A DNA stretch of 64,000 nucleotides, from assembly GCA_033239005.1 (NCBI GenBank), contig BSQZ01000104.1, positions 367,501 through 431,500 of the forward strand, in the 5' to 3' direction. A model generated the notes under the pieces. It made no database searches and was not told where the DNA came from. It saw only the letters and a list, made by a program, of their open reading frames with translations. This document shows, one piece after another, positions 19,880 through 31,262 of this stretch (position 1 is its first letter; each line of letters starts with the position of its first letter). This stretch comes from Lamellibrachia satsuma. Lineage: Eukaryota > Annelida > Polychaeta > Sabellida > Siboglinidae. Position numbers and translations under genes: made by a program.

Positions 19880-21378
19880 TAACAATTGCGTAAGACAATC
19901 CTTCGGAGCAGACGGGAGTATCGAGCATTGCAATGAACATCAACAAAAACGCAGCAGACCAGCTGGCGACGTACTTCCCCAATGGGCTCGCCACTATGAA
20001 GTCGGTAGCCTGGTTTCTAAAATTGCAGACCACCCTATGAGGTTGTAGTAAGAAGCGAAAATATATCCGACGATATGTCCACGTATTCATTTCCAGTATA
20101 ACTTTATTTCTTAGACGAAGTCGTCTAGTTTCCAACTTGGATGCCACATTGGAGAATGTTCTCTTGAAAGTTGACGGCGGCGAAAGAGTCAACGTCACTA
20201 TTATTCTGTCACAAAACAGCATGAAATGATTAGGTATATTCAGTAAAATGTTGAACACACACACGTGTCGAGAGAAGGTTTGACTGTGTTTTGCGCACTG
20301 ATGCAACGTCCATTGCCATGGTGACGCGTGCGATGACGCTGGACATGACAGGAGCTTTTAAGCCATCGTCGTGGATGTATTCGATGGGTATCGATGCGTC
20401 TACCGACTCGTTCAATTAGTAATTCCACGCTGGATGCTCGCATGTTCAGTATGGATCACGTCAACACGCATATCATGACTGGTCCTACCGTTCCAATCTC
20501 ACACGGGCGAGAACATGTTAATTCGACCTGTTCTGGATTCGGATTGGAAATGGTCATCGGTGGATCTACATATGGCGCTCGTTCGGTGCCAGGTTTACGC
20601 GCCGGCGTCGTGTGCAGAAGTGAACGAGTGCCTGGTGATGGGTCTATTCGAGTATTTTGTGGAGGCCATCAACTTGATCAGGCTCTGGACGAACTCTCCA
20701 TTGATGACGGTGACTTCCTGCATTTGCTGACGAAGATGATTAGCAACCTTCGCCGTCAGCGAGTTAAAGAGCAAGTGCCGTCTGTTCGTTGATGGTCGCT
20801 TCACTCGCTTGGCAGCGTCCCCAAATCGTTCAAGGGCAAACGTCAACGTCTGTGCCAGTATTTGAAGGAAAAGAACATCGAAATGCGACCGCCACTGTCG
20901 TGGTGTTTGCTGATGCTGATACTGGACCTCTTGCTGGCGCAGTATCACATTACCAGCGTCTCCATCCAACGCCCGAAGCTTGTAACATCTGAGCAGGTCA
21001 ACGCGTTCTTTCAGTGTTTGGAGAAGGACCTGGTCGACGTGATTGGAGCGGATCGAGCGAGGTCGACGCCGATGATGAACACATCGTGAACGACGAGACC
21101 GGATTGGCGAGACTTGGCGAGACTTGGCTCCGTTCGACGGGATTGCGTCATTGCAAAGATCAAGTATTCCAGCATTTCTGTGAAATCGTTGTCGCCACAA
21201 CTGTCCGAGGAAGTCGTCGTTCGCATTGCGAATTTCGTTGCACGATTGTTTCTTCGAGGCTAGGCAGAATCAACGGCCCAGTACTACGCAAAACTGACAC
21301 GCAACAACCGTTTCACATGTGCATTCCGTGACATACCATCTGCACGTTGGCGTCAAATAATTGATTATGAGTACGTTT
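19880..21378 (+). pseudogene. Decayed long reading frame of unknown origin
   Basis: GC- and CpG-richer than its surroundings. One frame reads fluently from about 19,900 to 20,690 and another from about 20,690 to 21,378, each broken by a few stop codons (for example at 20790 and 21087). This pattern fits a single coding sequence of roughly 490 codons that lost its frame once. Short recognisable-looking patches are NAADQLATYFPNGLA, ENVLLKVDGGERVNVT and AFFQCLEKDLVDVIG. I cannot assign a family; a mobile-element gene, a virus-derived insert or a dead host gene are all possible. Confidence 0.4.
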
Positions 21379-21638
21379 AACGTGACTAGTGGACGATATT
21401 TTCCAAAATCAACGTCACGCGATGTTACGGTTTTCAGCCCTAAACGTCGTAATTCTACATTTTTGCATAGTTATTGTCAAGTAAATTTAGTGATATACAT
21501 ATACGACTGCATCTGGACATGAAATACGTGTTTTTGCTCTGTTTATCGCATTTTTATAAGGTTCCAAGTTGGTCTTACGTTTTCGGAGAGCGAGAAGCTT
21601 GCCCCAATACTATAGCAAACTGGAAAAATTGGCGAGTG

Positions 21639-21818
21639 TCTCGCCTACATCGTGGCGTGCTCCCTATGTCTCGCCTACATCGTGGCGTGCTCCCTATGTC
21701 TCGCCTACATCGTGGCGTGCTCCCTATGTCTCGCCTACATCGTGGCGTGCTCCCTATGTCTCGCCTACATCGTGGCGTGCTCCCTGTCTCGCCTACATCG
21801 TGGCGTGCTCCCTATGTC
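21639..21818. repeat. 30-bp minisatellite, 6 copies
   Basis: Unit TCTCGCCTACATCGTGGCGT followed by GCTCCCTATG, essentially identical copies; the fifth lacks TAT. Three overlapping open frames here are by-products. Confidence 0.97.
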
Positions 21819-21844
21819 GCTGATTGTATTAACAAATTGCACAA

Positions 21845-21990
21845 TTTCAAGTGTTTTATCGAAAAATAATCCAACGGGTGAGGAGGGGAAACCTCGCACA
21901 CCCACCCGCCATCGGCGCTTAGTCACCCAGAACCAACAAGATGGACCCCTCTTTAAAAAAATTAGATCCGCCCCTCGAATGAAAGTATAA
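21845..21990 (+). repeat. Transposon-end-like repeat, copy 1
   Basis: CACACCCACCC, then TGGACCCCTCTTT and TTAGATCCGCCCCT, recurs in diverged form at 26030-26178 (CACACCCACCC, TTGGACCCCCTTTTT, TGGATTCGCCC). This resembles ends of degenerate DNA transposons. The family is not assigned. Confidence 0.4.
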
Positions 21991-22105
21991 TTATTTCTTT
22001 AAAAAAATTATGTCTATAATAGTATAGTCTTATAGTGTTGATCAGCAGATGGCGCCACGTCTATCATGGTCCGAACGCTCAATGAAAACTATTATGATGA
22101 GAGCC

Positions 22106-22560
22106 GGGCACGGACCACAGTCAGAATCCATCCGCCATTACATACATAAAGAGTCCAAAGGAAAAAATTCATTGTGCAGATAGGGTTTATTTGTGAGAGC
22201 AGAAATTGTGTGCATGAGTGAGTGGAAGTGATGTTTTTGTGCACAGTAGCATCTAAGCTTTGAAATGATGCCATTTGTCAGTTGGTATACCAGTTGCGTA
22301 AGGACACAGTGTCTGTTAGGAAGGATGTACTCATATTTGGGAAACCGGGGAATTTCATGGCAGAAATGCACGGGCCTCATTCTTTGAAGCAATTTGTGCG
22401 AAAAGGAGGTATGTCATTTTCACGAATTTCGCACACCAGGTGTCTTAGTGGGTTTGTCATTTTCTGTGAATTTTTAAAAAAATTGTAGGATAAATTTTCA
22501 ATGTAGACGCAAGAACGTTATAATGGTTGTCTATGGGAAAAGTGACTGTGGTCCGTGCCC
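22106..22560. mobile_element. 455-bp inverted-repeat element (MITE-like)
   Basis: GGGCACGGACCACAGTCA at 22106-22123 and its exact complement at 22543-22560 form perfect 18-bp termini. AGCC lies immediately outside both ends, a possible 4-bp target duplication. There is no transposase frame inside. Confidence 0.65.
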
Positions 22561-22964
22561 AGCCCACAGTTACCTTTGCCATAATTGTATTTCGTGGGAC
22601 TCTTGGAAAATGTGTCCAGCGATTTTCTTTAAGATTTTACAGCACTCTCGTTCGCTCGCATATATGTTTCCGAAGATTGACAACTTCTGTTACGGAGTCC
22701 TCGTGTTCAGAGCAATTTCGTTCTTACTTCCTTTAAACCTGATTCGTTCTGACCATAAAATTCCGTCTCTACCACCAGAATTCGAAATTGTTTATTAGTT
22801 TGTTCTCTTTCTTGCTGGTGGTTGTCCAACCTTGTAACGGCCTCATTCCGATCTCACCTCCCATCCTCTCTGTGTTCAACAATCAAAATTGTATTGTCTG
22901 CGTACGTGAAGAAGTTAATTTTCATTTCTCTAAATTCCTCTAAAACCGACCTTCAGGTTCTCTG

Positions 22965-23578
22965 TGCGCGCCATTCTCATTCTCATTCTCACAATGTATT
23001 CTCTGTTCTCTGTATGTGCCATTCTCATTCTCATTCTCACAATGTATTCTCTGTTCTCTGTGTGTGCCATTCTCATTCTCACAATGTATTCTCTGTTCTC
23101 TGTATGTGCCATTCTCATTCTCATTCTCACAATGTATTCTCTGTTCTCTGTATGTGCCATTCTCATTCTCACAATGTATTCTCTGTTCTCTGTATGTGCC
23201 ATTCTCATTCTCACAATGTATTCTCTGTTCTCTGTGTGTGCCATTCTCATTCTCATTCTCACAATGTATTCTCTGTTCTCTGTGTGTGCCATTCTCATTC
23301 TCATTCTCACAATGTATTCTCTGTTCTCTGTATGTGCCATTCTCATTCTCATTCTCACAATGTATTCTCTGTTCTCTGTATGTGCCATTCTCATTCTCAT
23401 TCTCACAATGTATTCTCTGTTCTCTGTATGTGCCATTCTCATTCTCATTCTCACAATGTATTCTCTGTTCTCTGTGTGTGTCATTCTCATTCTCATTCTC
23501 ACAATGTATTCTCTGTTCTCTGTGCGCCATTCTCACAATGTATTCTCTGTTCTCTGTGCGCCATTCTCACAATGTATT
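22965..23578. repeat. 42/48-bp minisatellite, about 14 copies
   Basis: Unit CACAATGTATTCTCTGTTCT, CTGTATGTGC, then two or three CATTCT steps. Copies differ by one 6-bp step (42 or 48 bp), and the last two are shorter. Every period is a multiple of three and stop-free, so five frames stay open. Not a gene. Confidence 0.97.
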
Positions 23579-23599
23579 CGGGATGCAGTTTGAAGATAT

Positions 23600-24410
23600 A
23601 CGCTGGTAAAATGCAGCATTTTCTTGCCTATCTTTTGATGTTAAACCGTTCAGTATCGCCGCATTCCGTTCTAACTTTGGCTTTTTGATTGGAGTGCTTC
23701 TATGTTCGCCATCAACACAGTCATAAAAATGTCAGTGGTTTGTGAAACAAAGATAGATTTTGCGCTGTCGTTCCCAAGTTATTTTTAATATCAGTCTCAA
23801 GTTGGAAATTTGATCCCTTGTGGGCCGTTCATTCATGGCATCTCTCGCCTTGTTTGATTTTCAAGATTACGACGTGTGGAAAATGAGAGCAGTTGTTCTG
23901 TTATTCGGCTATATCTTCTTTCGGTCATATAATTATTGATTTTAGAAGTACGAAAGTATTAGTTTTAACTTGCTGAATGATCTCTCACAACTCGCGATGG
24001 AAACTGCGATGGTTAGCATTATCTGAATAACAATGCGAAGATTGGGGAAGACGCTCTCATCTCCATACTGAACAATAAATTCGAGAAGCTCTTCAGGTCT
24101 TGATATTTTCATGTTGGCCCGACTTTATAGCAACCTTCTGCAATCCAAAATTTCTTCACACAGCTGCTGTCCATCAACATCAGAGCTGTACAATTCTTTT
24201 ACCTAATAATTTATATAAGTGGTTTAGCAATCTGGCCACGCTAGTGCTTCTCACCCAGGATAATCAAAGACAGATCATACATCTGAAGAAAATTCTTTGC
24301 ACTATCCGAGGATGGCTTGTCTGACTTTAATAGAAACTGCTCAGTGGCGCCCCCTTCAAGTGGCGCCCAGGGCACGTGCCATACCTGCCAATCCTTAGGT
24401 ACACCACTGC
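23600..24410. other. Gene-free interval
   Basis: AT-rich with no exon-like frame. A short segment at 24340-24410 (AGTGGCGCCCAGGGCACG, then GTACACCACTG) looks like a transposon end next to the LINE copy that follows. Confidence 0.5.
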
Positions 24411-25076
24411 TTAGGAGTAACATTTAGTGCTGACATGAAAGTTTCTGAGCAATGTGGGATTGCTGCTTCGAAAGGAAATCAAATTCTAGGGCTAATTAGG
24501 ATAACTATCATGTATAAGGAGCTAATTGTACCCCTGTACAAAGCAGACCACATTTGGAATATTGTATTCAAGCATGGAGGCCGTATCGTAAAAAGGACAT
24601 AGACAAGCTAGAAAGAATACAACGAAGAGCAACTAAGATGATTCCAGAATTGAGAGACCTTAGTTACGAAAGTCGCTTATTACAATGTGGTTTGACAACA
24701 CTAGAGACAGGGAGACTAAGAGGAGACCATATAGAAGTGTTTAAAATAGTGAATGGTTATGAGGATGTTGATAGGAATATGTTCTTCAAACTCAAAGAAG
24801 GCAGTAGAACCAGAGGACACAAAGCAGCATTAGTTACGGAGAAGTGTAGGTTGGACATGAGAAAGTACTCTTTCTCACAGAGGATGATAAATGAATGGAA
24901 CAAACTGCCAAATGTGTGTGTTAATTAAAAAAATAGAATTGACAGATATTTGATAAGGACGGGCTACACATAGATTGTTGGACTCTTGATAAGCAAACGG
25001 ATTCCTTGTCCACTTGCCATCTGGAACTTGTTGTTTGGGTTGGCAATCTTGTTAAATCTTGTTAAAATATGGTACT
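24411..25076 (+). pseudogene. CR1-like LINE, 5'-truncated copy A
   Basis: Frames encode SADMKVSEQCGIAASKGNQI, then [20 protein letters not shown], then SFSQRMINEWNKLPN, the end of the reverse transcriptase and C-terminal region. The same protein is found at 36 kb and 49-50 kb. The 3' end carries CTTGTCCACTTGCCATCTGG and the terminal repeat TCTTGTTAAATCTTGTTAAA. A deletion near 24500 and a frame change disrupt it. Confidence 0.9.
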
Positions 25077-26029
25077 TCTACTACTTTTAGCAGAATGTCT
25101 CCCGATTCAAATTCAGATCATGAAACGAATGGTGCGCTTTATACAGAGTAGTCTAAAATGCAACAATTTGGATAGATCTCTTGAGTGGGCAATCTAGCCC
25201 TTCGGGTATTGGTTCATATATGTCTAAAACTTTCAGTTACACCTTGTCTCAGTTCAAACATGATGCCACGATTTTCTGTAATATGAAACCTAGCTACTTT
25301 TATTATATAATTAAGAACCACTATCAGAAGGGACTGGATGAGAAACTATCAAACACATGCAAAATATGTGCTGAATAATATAGAGAATGCGTGTAGCACT
25401 TTTTAGTCAAAGAAGTGTTAGTCTCTCTGTGTGCAAAGATACTTAAATTTTAACTGAATTGTAGACATTGTCGTACGAATAAATATATAGTTTTACTATT
25501 ACTGCACTACCGTGCCTCTAGTTTACAATAATGCCGATACAGAGTTAAGACGATTACTTGTTGTTTTAGTCAATTGCAGCATACTCGCTTTTTGTATTAA
25601 ACATTTGCATTACTATAGTTGTTTTAGTCAATATTGCAATAAATGGCACATGACAGATGTTTAATATTGTCTTTTCGTTTGGACATTTTCAGACACCCTG
25701 CATTTTATTCGTTGGAACAGGCCTACCTACAGGTTAAACGAAACAAAATCCGCTGCGTTTTGCCGAAACTCTAAAAAAGACTAAAAAGTTGTTGCACCTC
25801 GTCTACTATAAATTTGACACTCGAAGTTACACTTATGTGACGAATACAAGAAAATACATAGGGTTATTTTATCACGATTTTTATACATTGAGCAAATCCG
25901 TATTAAAACGGGACATGGCCGAAGGTTGTAATACTCCCAAAAATCCGTATTGTATACAGATAATTCGTATGATGTCGCATGTCTGAATGTTGGGTTGATT
26001 ACAGTAGACCCTAACTCGCTTAAAACCAA
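25077..26029. other. Gene-free interval
   Basis: AT-rich, with short open frames that lack coding character. Nothing recognised. Confidence 0.5.
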
Positions 26030-26173
26030 ATTATGGGTGTCCCAAATTACACCATTTCAACTGTTTTATCTAAAAAAACGTCAAATGGTTCGGAAGGGGG
26101 ATACCCTCCCACACCCACCCTCGTTTCGCTTCATACATTACCTTGGACCCCCTTTTTCTAAACCCTGGATTCG

Positions 26174-26178
<5 letters not shown>
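26030..26178 (+). repeat. Transposon-end-like repeat, copy 2
   Basis: Diverged relative of 21845-21990. It abuts the large AT microsatellite that follows. Confidence 0.4.
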
Positions 26179-26265
<87 letters not shown>

Positions 26266-26282
26266 CGTTATATAACACAAAC

Positions 26283-26340
<58 letters not shown>

Positions 26341-26357
26341 TGTACATGTACATGTAC

Positions 26358-26419
<62 letters not shown>

Positions 26420-26444
26420 GTGTGTACGTGTACGTGTACGTGTT

Positions 26445-26497
<53 letters not shown>

Positions 26498-26500
26498 TTG
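26179..26500. repeat. Compound alternating microsatellite
   Basis: Ordered blocks: (AT)n 26179-26264, a 23-bp interruption, (AT)n to 26334, (GTACAT)n, (GTATAT)n, (GTGTAT)n, (GTGTAC/GTACGT)n, then (ATACAT)n to about 26497. It is alternating purine-pyrimidine throughout, so Z-DNA or cruciform forming potential is high. Confidence 0.97.
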
Positions 26501-27029
26501 AATAGCCCATCATACGGAGAGCTTCCATCTTACTACCGACGTCCCTGTTCTTGCCAGCTGTGAAGTTGCACCGGATTTTATGAACCAACTGGTTGGGCCG
26601 GTAATCTGAGATTCCAACCAATGCATCGAGTTAACGTGGCGAACAGACAAGTAACGTCTCGTCTGCCATAGGAAGGCTAACGAGGAGTGCATGTCTGCCG
26701 AAAAAAGAGCAATGTTTGAGTCAGATAAAAAGGAAAAGAAAAGATGCCAGTGGCGATAGATCAACTGATTATCAAGCGCGCGCACAAAAAGCGAGAGTAG
26801 ATGAAAAGTGATCCGACAACAACCGCAGGCGCGCAACGGGTTCAGTGTCGTCTGCGACTGCCAATGTGGCGGTACGTCTGCGTGTAACACGAGGGGCGTA
26901 GGCATTTCGAAGCATTGATGCTTTGAGGCTTTCGTGTAACACGATGGGGCGTCTGCATTTTGAGGCATCGGTGCTTTCATGTAACAGGAGGGGGCGTAGA
27001 TTTTGTCTTTTTTAACAGACGGGAGGTAC

Positions 27030-27116
27030 AGAAGGTGGGTGCGCGTTCGCGTGCTCGTGCGCGTGCTCGTGCGCGTGCGCGTGCCCGTGCGCGTGCCCGT
27101 GCGCGTGCCCGCTCTG
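27030..27116. repeat. GC-rich alternating repeat (GCGCGTGC)n
   Basis: Units GCGCGTGC with CTC/CCC variants. The open frame of alternating Ala-Arg over it is an artefact of the repeat. Confidence 0.95.
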
Positions 27117-27789
27117 AATTAAGCATAACAGTTAGTCACAAAACTTGAAAACGCTATGCAAGACAGACACAAACGGAAAAGAATCGTGAACACCATATAT
27201 GGGACCCGGACGACTTAGTGATTATAACCAGGATAGTCTGATCTCTATCAGTATTTATTAGATTCCGGTATGTCCACTTTCTGTTGTGATCTCTGTATAC
27301 GTTATTGTATTCTAGTACTGGCAATTTAATTTTAGAGTATTCATAATGTTGGTGTCGTATTCTGGAATAGGTGAGCACGTTTGAGTCTATACCAGCACCT
27401 TATCCAGCCGCCTGCTTGAGCGGTACTTGTCTTGGCGCGGTGAGGGAATTTTCGAAATTCCATAGAGACAATCAACAATAAGCACTTGAAAAACGGACCC
27501 GGCATCCTATCATAATACAATTATAGGCATGCAACGGAGTTATGGCGATAACGACACGTCCCTGTGTTATCGCGCGCAATCGCGTGACACAACAGTTTCC
27601 CTCTATTTAGATTGAGTTGATTATAAGCTATGCGTCTAGTGGCCGCTAACAACACTTACGGTGAATGTCTGCTCAACCCATCTTCTTGAAGTTCTTCTTT
27701 ATGTTAGGCAGCCACCATCCATTAAGTAGAATCTGCCTGGAGGTGTTGCTACACTTTGGTGCGGTGCATTTCATCATGATAAATAACTA

Positions 27790-28325
27790 AATGAAAAAGA
27801 ACGGGAAATGTAAAGATAAATTAAATAGGGAAGGGTGGGGAAAAGTGTACAAATGTAGTAACTACTTGGGGTATCCGGCCAGGCCAATATCCGTCCACCG
27901 TAGCGGCACCCGGGGCAGGACCCCGACCGTAGCGGCCCCCGGGGCAGGACGGCGACCGGCACAACTCCAGCCTTCACTTATCCGCTTTTCGTTAAGTCAA
28001 GTTAAAGGTTGAGAAAAGAGTAGACCCTGGTGTAAAAATGGCCAGGTGTAGGAGCTGTAGTGACTTCTTGAGGTCCTGGAAAGAAAGTCTTCTGCCTGTA
28101 AGCTGTCCGATGGAATGTCGTAGGTGAGGTCATGGCTCTGTCGGGTGTTTCTGCTAGGGCGATTGGTTGATGTTGGACAGTGCTTTGACACAATCTGGAT
28201 GAGTCCGTTGTGGAACGTGTAGAAGGTGACGAGACGGACTTTCTTTCTCCGTTGTTCTAAGGTTGGCCAATGCAGTTGTTCTCGCATGGCTTCCACGCAT
28301 GCTGATCTTCCCATAGAGTTACATC
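27790..28325 (-). pseudogene. LINE C-terminal fragment and 3' UTR
   Basis: The minus frame contains LHWPTLEQRRKKVRLVTFYT and FHNGLIQI, the typical L-x-W-x-x-L-x-x-R-R block of non-LTR reverse transcriptases. A shifted frame carries RQKTFFPGPQEV, matching the usual K-x-S-F-F-P-R-T block. The 3' side has a GC-rich tandem repeat of CGCTACGG and CCTGCCCCGGG at 27895-27955. Confidence 0.65.
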
Positions 28326-28439
28326 ATTAACCATTCCCCTATATGGCACATTCTATCTTAGCTAATGATAGTCATGCTATATATCCCATGTTTGACACTC
28401 TTACGTCGGGCCGCCGTTTTAGGTGCCTCTCGTGCAAAA

Positions 28440-28786
28440 CAAACCGTAAGAAATCATTCCCAAAAAAAATTTTTAATCATTGATTTATGATTTTTTTTTT
28501 ATTTTGGATTTTTGTAATCGCTGATTTATATGAATTTAACACAAATAATTGTTTACAAGCATGGTGATCAATAAAGTTTTGTATGTATTTTAATACAAAA
28601 GCACAATGTGGGCACACTTGTGTAGTTGTATCATCACCAGATAGCCTGATAGTCGAATATTGTATGACATTGTGTTTGTTTGAGCTATTCCCTTTCTGAA
28701 TGCAGTGAAGCCACACAAACAGCACATGTTTGAAAGAGTTTATAAATATAAACATCTATATATATAAATATCTATATAAATTTTTT

Positions 28787-28876
<90 letters not shown>

Positions 28877-28930
28877 CAAATAAATCCGATTTAAATTAAA
28901 AAGATCCGATTAAAAAAAATCTTTATTTTT
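28440..28930 (-). mobile_element. AT-rich element with GATTTAAATC-type ends, copy 1
   Basis: The interior (ATTTGTGTTAAATTCATATA, GCATTCAGAAAGGGAATAGC on the complement) matches 37630-37810 in reverse orientation. Ends are rich in ATCATTGATTT and AATCCGATTTAAATT. An (AT)n tract of ~85 bp occupies 28789-28873. No open frame of note. Confidence 0.6.
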
Positions 28931-28934
28931 GTCA

Positions 28935-29010
28935 ACCCTGTGTGTGTGTGTGTTGTGTGTGTGTGTGTGTGTGTGCGTGCGTGCTTGCGTGCGTGCGTGC
29001 GTGTGTGTGT
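28935..29010. repeat. (GT)n/(GCGT)n microsatellite
   Basis: GT dinucleotides, then GCGT tetranucleotides, then GT again. Confidence 0.95.
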
Positions 29011-29099
29011 GCTAGATATATTTAGTGGTTACAGTGTGAAATGCACTCCATGTGTTCATGTGATAAATTATTGTTCTTGTGACTACGATGACGTGAGCC

Positions 29100-29195
29100 A
29101 GTAATTATTTTATACACTGTGCCCATCCAAACGACGATGTAATTGCCCTGAATGGGAAGAATAAAATTATATTGTATTGTATTGTATATTACTAA
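29100..29195 (+). repeat. Probable LINE 3' tail
   Basis: CCCTGAATGGGAAGAATAAA followed by TATTGTATTGTATTGTA. An AATAAA motif running into a short tandem repeat is a common end of non-LTR elements. The body is absent, so the assignment is tentative. Confidence 0.4.
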
Positions 29196-30030
29196 AGGGT
29201 GTTCTTTAGAACGGGTGTTCTATTTATGCCTGTGGCTCAACCAAAATAGTTCTGTACGCCACACTTGGAGTACGCACGTCCAACCGATATTCGAATACAA
29301 TTTGATTTAAAAACGTTTTCTGTCGTTGAAAATAGAGGAATTACATTTTATTTACTCTTAATCATACCGTGAACAAGAAACGCCTTTTATGTCCGTGGAG
29401 GTATCGTAAAATTAAAGTCGTCGTATAATTGTTGTAAATTTTTTGATACCATACACAATTTTTTTTTACATGTGTCTCCTGGGAAAAATTTATATTAACA
29501 TAGCTATACGCTTAGTTGTATGTGGAATAGTGTAATAATATTATTTATCTTTGTTTACATGTCGACCAGTGTGAGCAGCTTAGTACCTACGTTCACCCAC
29601 TAGTGTGGCATAGTACCATGTATAGTGACGCAGATGGTTATTCACAGAAAAAATAATATCCCAAAGCCAAAGGTGCAGGCGTGACCCATGGACTCCTCCC
29701 TAAATACGTGACCCATGGACCCCTCCCTAAATACACCACGAGTGTCACTAGTTTATTATATTAATATTTGTCTACTAGCAAATAGCGCGTGGACTCAACC
29801 CGGATCAATAATTATTGTACGTCCGTCTCTTGTAGGCTAATGATAGGCACGAGCAACTGACGGGAGTGCCCTCTGACCTCCGTGTAACGTCAGCCGACGG
29901 AAGACCCGGCGGGGTCACCGAGGTCATGCGTTGGGGGTCTGACGAGGACGTAACGTGGCCTCGCGAGGACTCTGCACTCAGGACTTCTCGGCGTTACATC
30001 ATTCATTGCGGAGTCCCTCTCGAGTGACTC
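29196..30030. other. Gene-free interval
   Basis: AT-rich to 29800, then mixed. GACCCATGGACYCCTCCCTA occurs twice in tandem near 29685-29740. No gene recognised. Confidence 0.5.
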
Positions 30031-30042
30031 ATTGTGTGTGTG

Positions 30043-30074
<32 letters not shown>

Positions 30075-30265
30075 AGCGTGCGTGTCTGCGTGCGTACGTG
30101 CGCGCGCTCGTCCGCGCGTGCATGCGTGTGATGTGTGTAAAACTCAGCCAGCTGCCACAATATACGCGCACACACATACGCACACGCACGCACGCACGAT
30201 TTTGGTTAGCATGTGCGGGAACGTATGTGTGTGCGTGCGAGTGTGTGCGCGCGCGTACGTGTGCT
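30031..30265. repeat. GT/GCGT and CACG microsatellite cluster
   Basis: (GT)n passing into (GCGT)n at 30032-30095, then CACACG and CGCACG blocks at 30166-30200 and GTGTGCG blocks to 30265. Cys/Val/Arg open frames here come from the repeat. Confidence 0.9.
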
Positions 30266-30567
30266 TCTGTGGCTGCATTTGGCGAGTTGCGCGAGACGCG
30301 ATAAAATGGTGCCTGCCTATAACTGATAGCTGGTCGATGTCATTGCACTGCATGCATGATTGAACACGTGTTTGTTTAGGCCTTTTTTTATAACGACACG
30401 TCAGCATAACAATATTATGTAGGCTTTGACAAGTGTGTTCCTCCACTGGTGGATCAGACATCCGTTAAAAATAACAATATTTTTATCCAAAGCAACAATT
30501 ACGCTCCGGTTGGCATGTAATTAAGGCATCAACTTATCGAGAATCATAAAATGATAAAAGGCATGTA

Positions 30568-30568
30568 A

Positions 30569-30640
<72 letters not shown>
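30568..30640. repeat. (ACGC)n microsatellite, about 18 units
   Basis: Pure CGCA tetranucleotide array. Confidence 0.98.
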
Positions 30641-30699
30641 CCTGTTTATGTTATGCCAGGGACCAAAATATAAATCTGCATATCCTGTTACATTAGATG

Positions 30700-30785
30700 A
30701 CAACTTCTAACTATCGATAAGCCAATGGCTTCCTTTTCCATTTGCCATCTGAAGATTGTGAAGGGTGGTAATCTTGTTAGATTAT
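30700..30785 (+). repeat. CR1-like LINE 3' end fragment, copy B
   Basis: CGATAAGCCAATGGCTTCCT, then CCATTTGCCATCTG and TAATCTTGTTAGATT match the 3' UTR of the copies at 25 kb, 35.9 kb and 49.1 kb. Confidence 0.7.
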
Positions 30786-31105
30786 ACTACATTTGTCATA
30801 GAAATGTTCTCTCCTGATCGTCTTACGTCGCCATGTCCAAACAAGTTTTGTGTTTCAGCGGCCGTTATGCTGAGTTGGACATTCCGGAAGTATCCAGTGA
30901 TAGGCCTACACGGGAAGCTATGCAAAGTAGGCCTTACTCCAGACTCCGTTTGTTCGCCATTCACTTCTCTGGTGGTGATGCATCAATCAAGTTGCAGAGA
31001 AACTAGACGATTCCAGTAGAAGGATCTTCAAGACATCGCGAGCACCATCGATAGCCAGCAACGGGATGGAGCAATGACGCGATGCGATGAGGCTATGAAG
31101 CGATG

Positions 31106-31168
31106 GGGCAATGCGATGGAGCGATGCTGCAGTGGTGCTATCCACCGCATCGCGCCATCGCATCGCTC
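31106..31168. other. Long imperfect hairpin built of GCGATG units
   Basis: 31106-31135 and 31142-31168 pair over about 25 bp with few mismatches, leaving a 6-base loop (TGCTAT). The arms consist of GCGATG units, which also continue upstream from 31075. Confidence 0.7.
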
Positions 31169-31204
31169 GTCCGCATGCCTGAGTGCATGCGCGCGCGTAT
31201 GTGT

Positions 31205-31262
31205 GTGAACTGCGTGCGTGCGTGCGTGTGGGCGTGCGTGCGTGCGTGCGCACGCGTGTGTG
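31205..31262. repeat. (GCGT)n microsatellite
   Basis: GTGCGTGCGTGCGTGTGGGC and further GCGT units. Confidence 0.95.

Noticed and set aside
19722..20306. 194-codon minus-strand frame
   Set aside because: It is antisense to the decayed plus-strand frame and has no motif; the plus frame looks more like coding sequence.
22822..23688. Open frames of 190-288 codons in five frames
   Set aside because: All derive from the 42/48-bp minisatellite; none has unique coding sequence of its own.
25950..26501. 183-codon frame of Tyr-Ile, Met-Tyr and His-Ile repeats
   Set aside because: It is a read-through of the alternating microsatellite.
30032..30363. Cys/Val/Arg-rich open frames
   Set aside because: Produced by GT and GCGT microsatellites.
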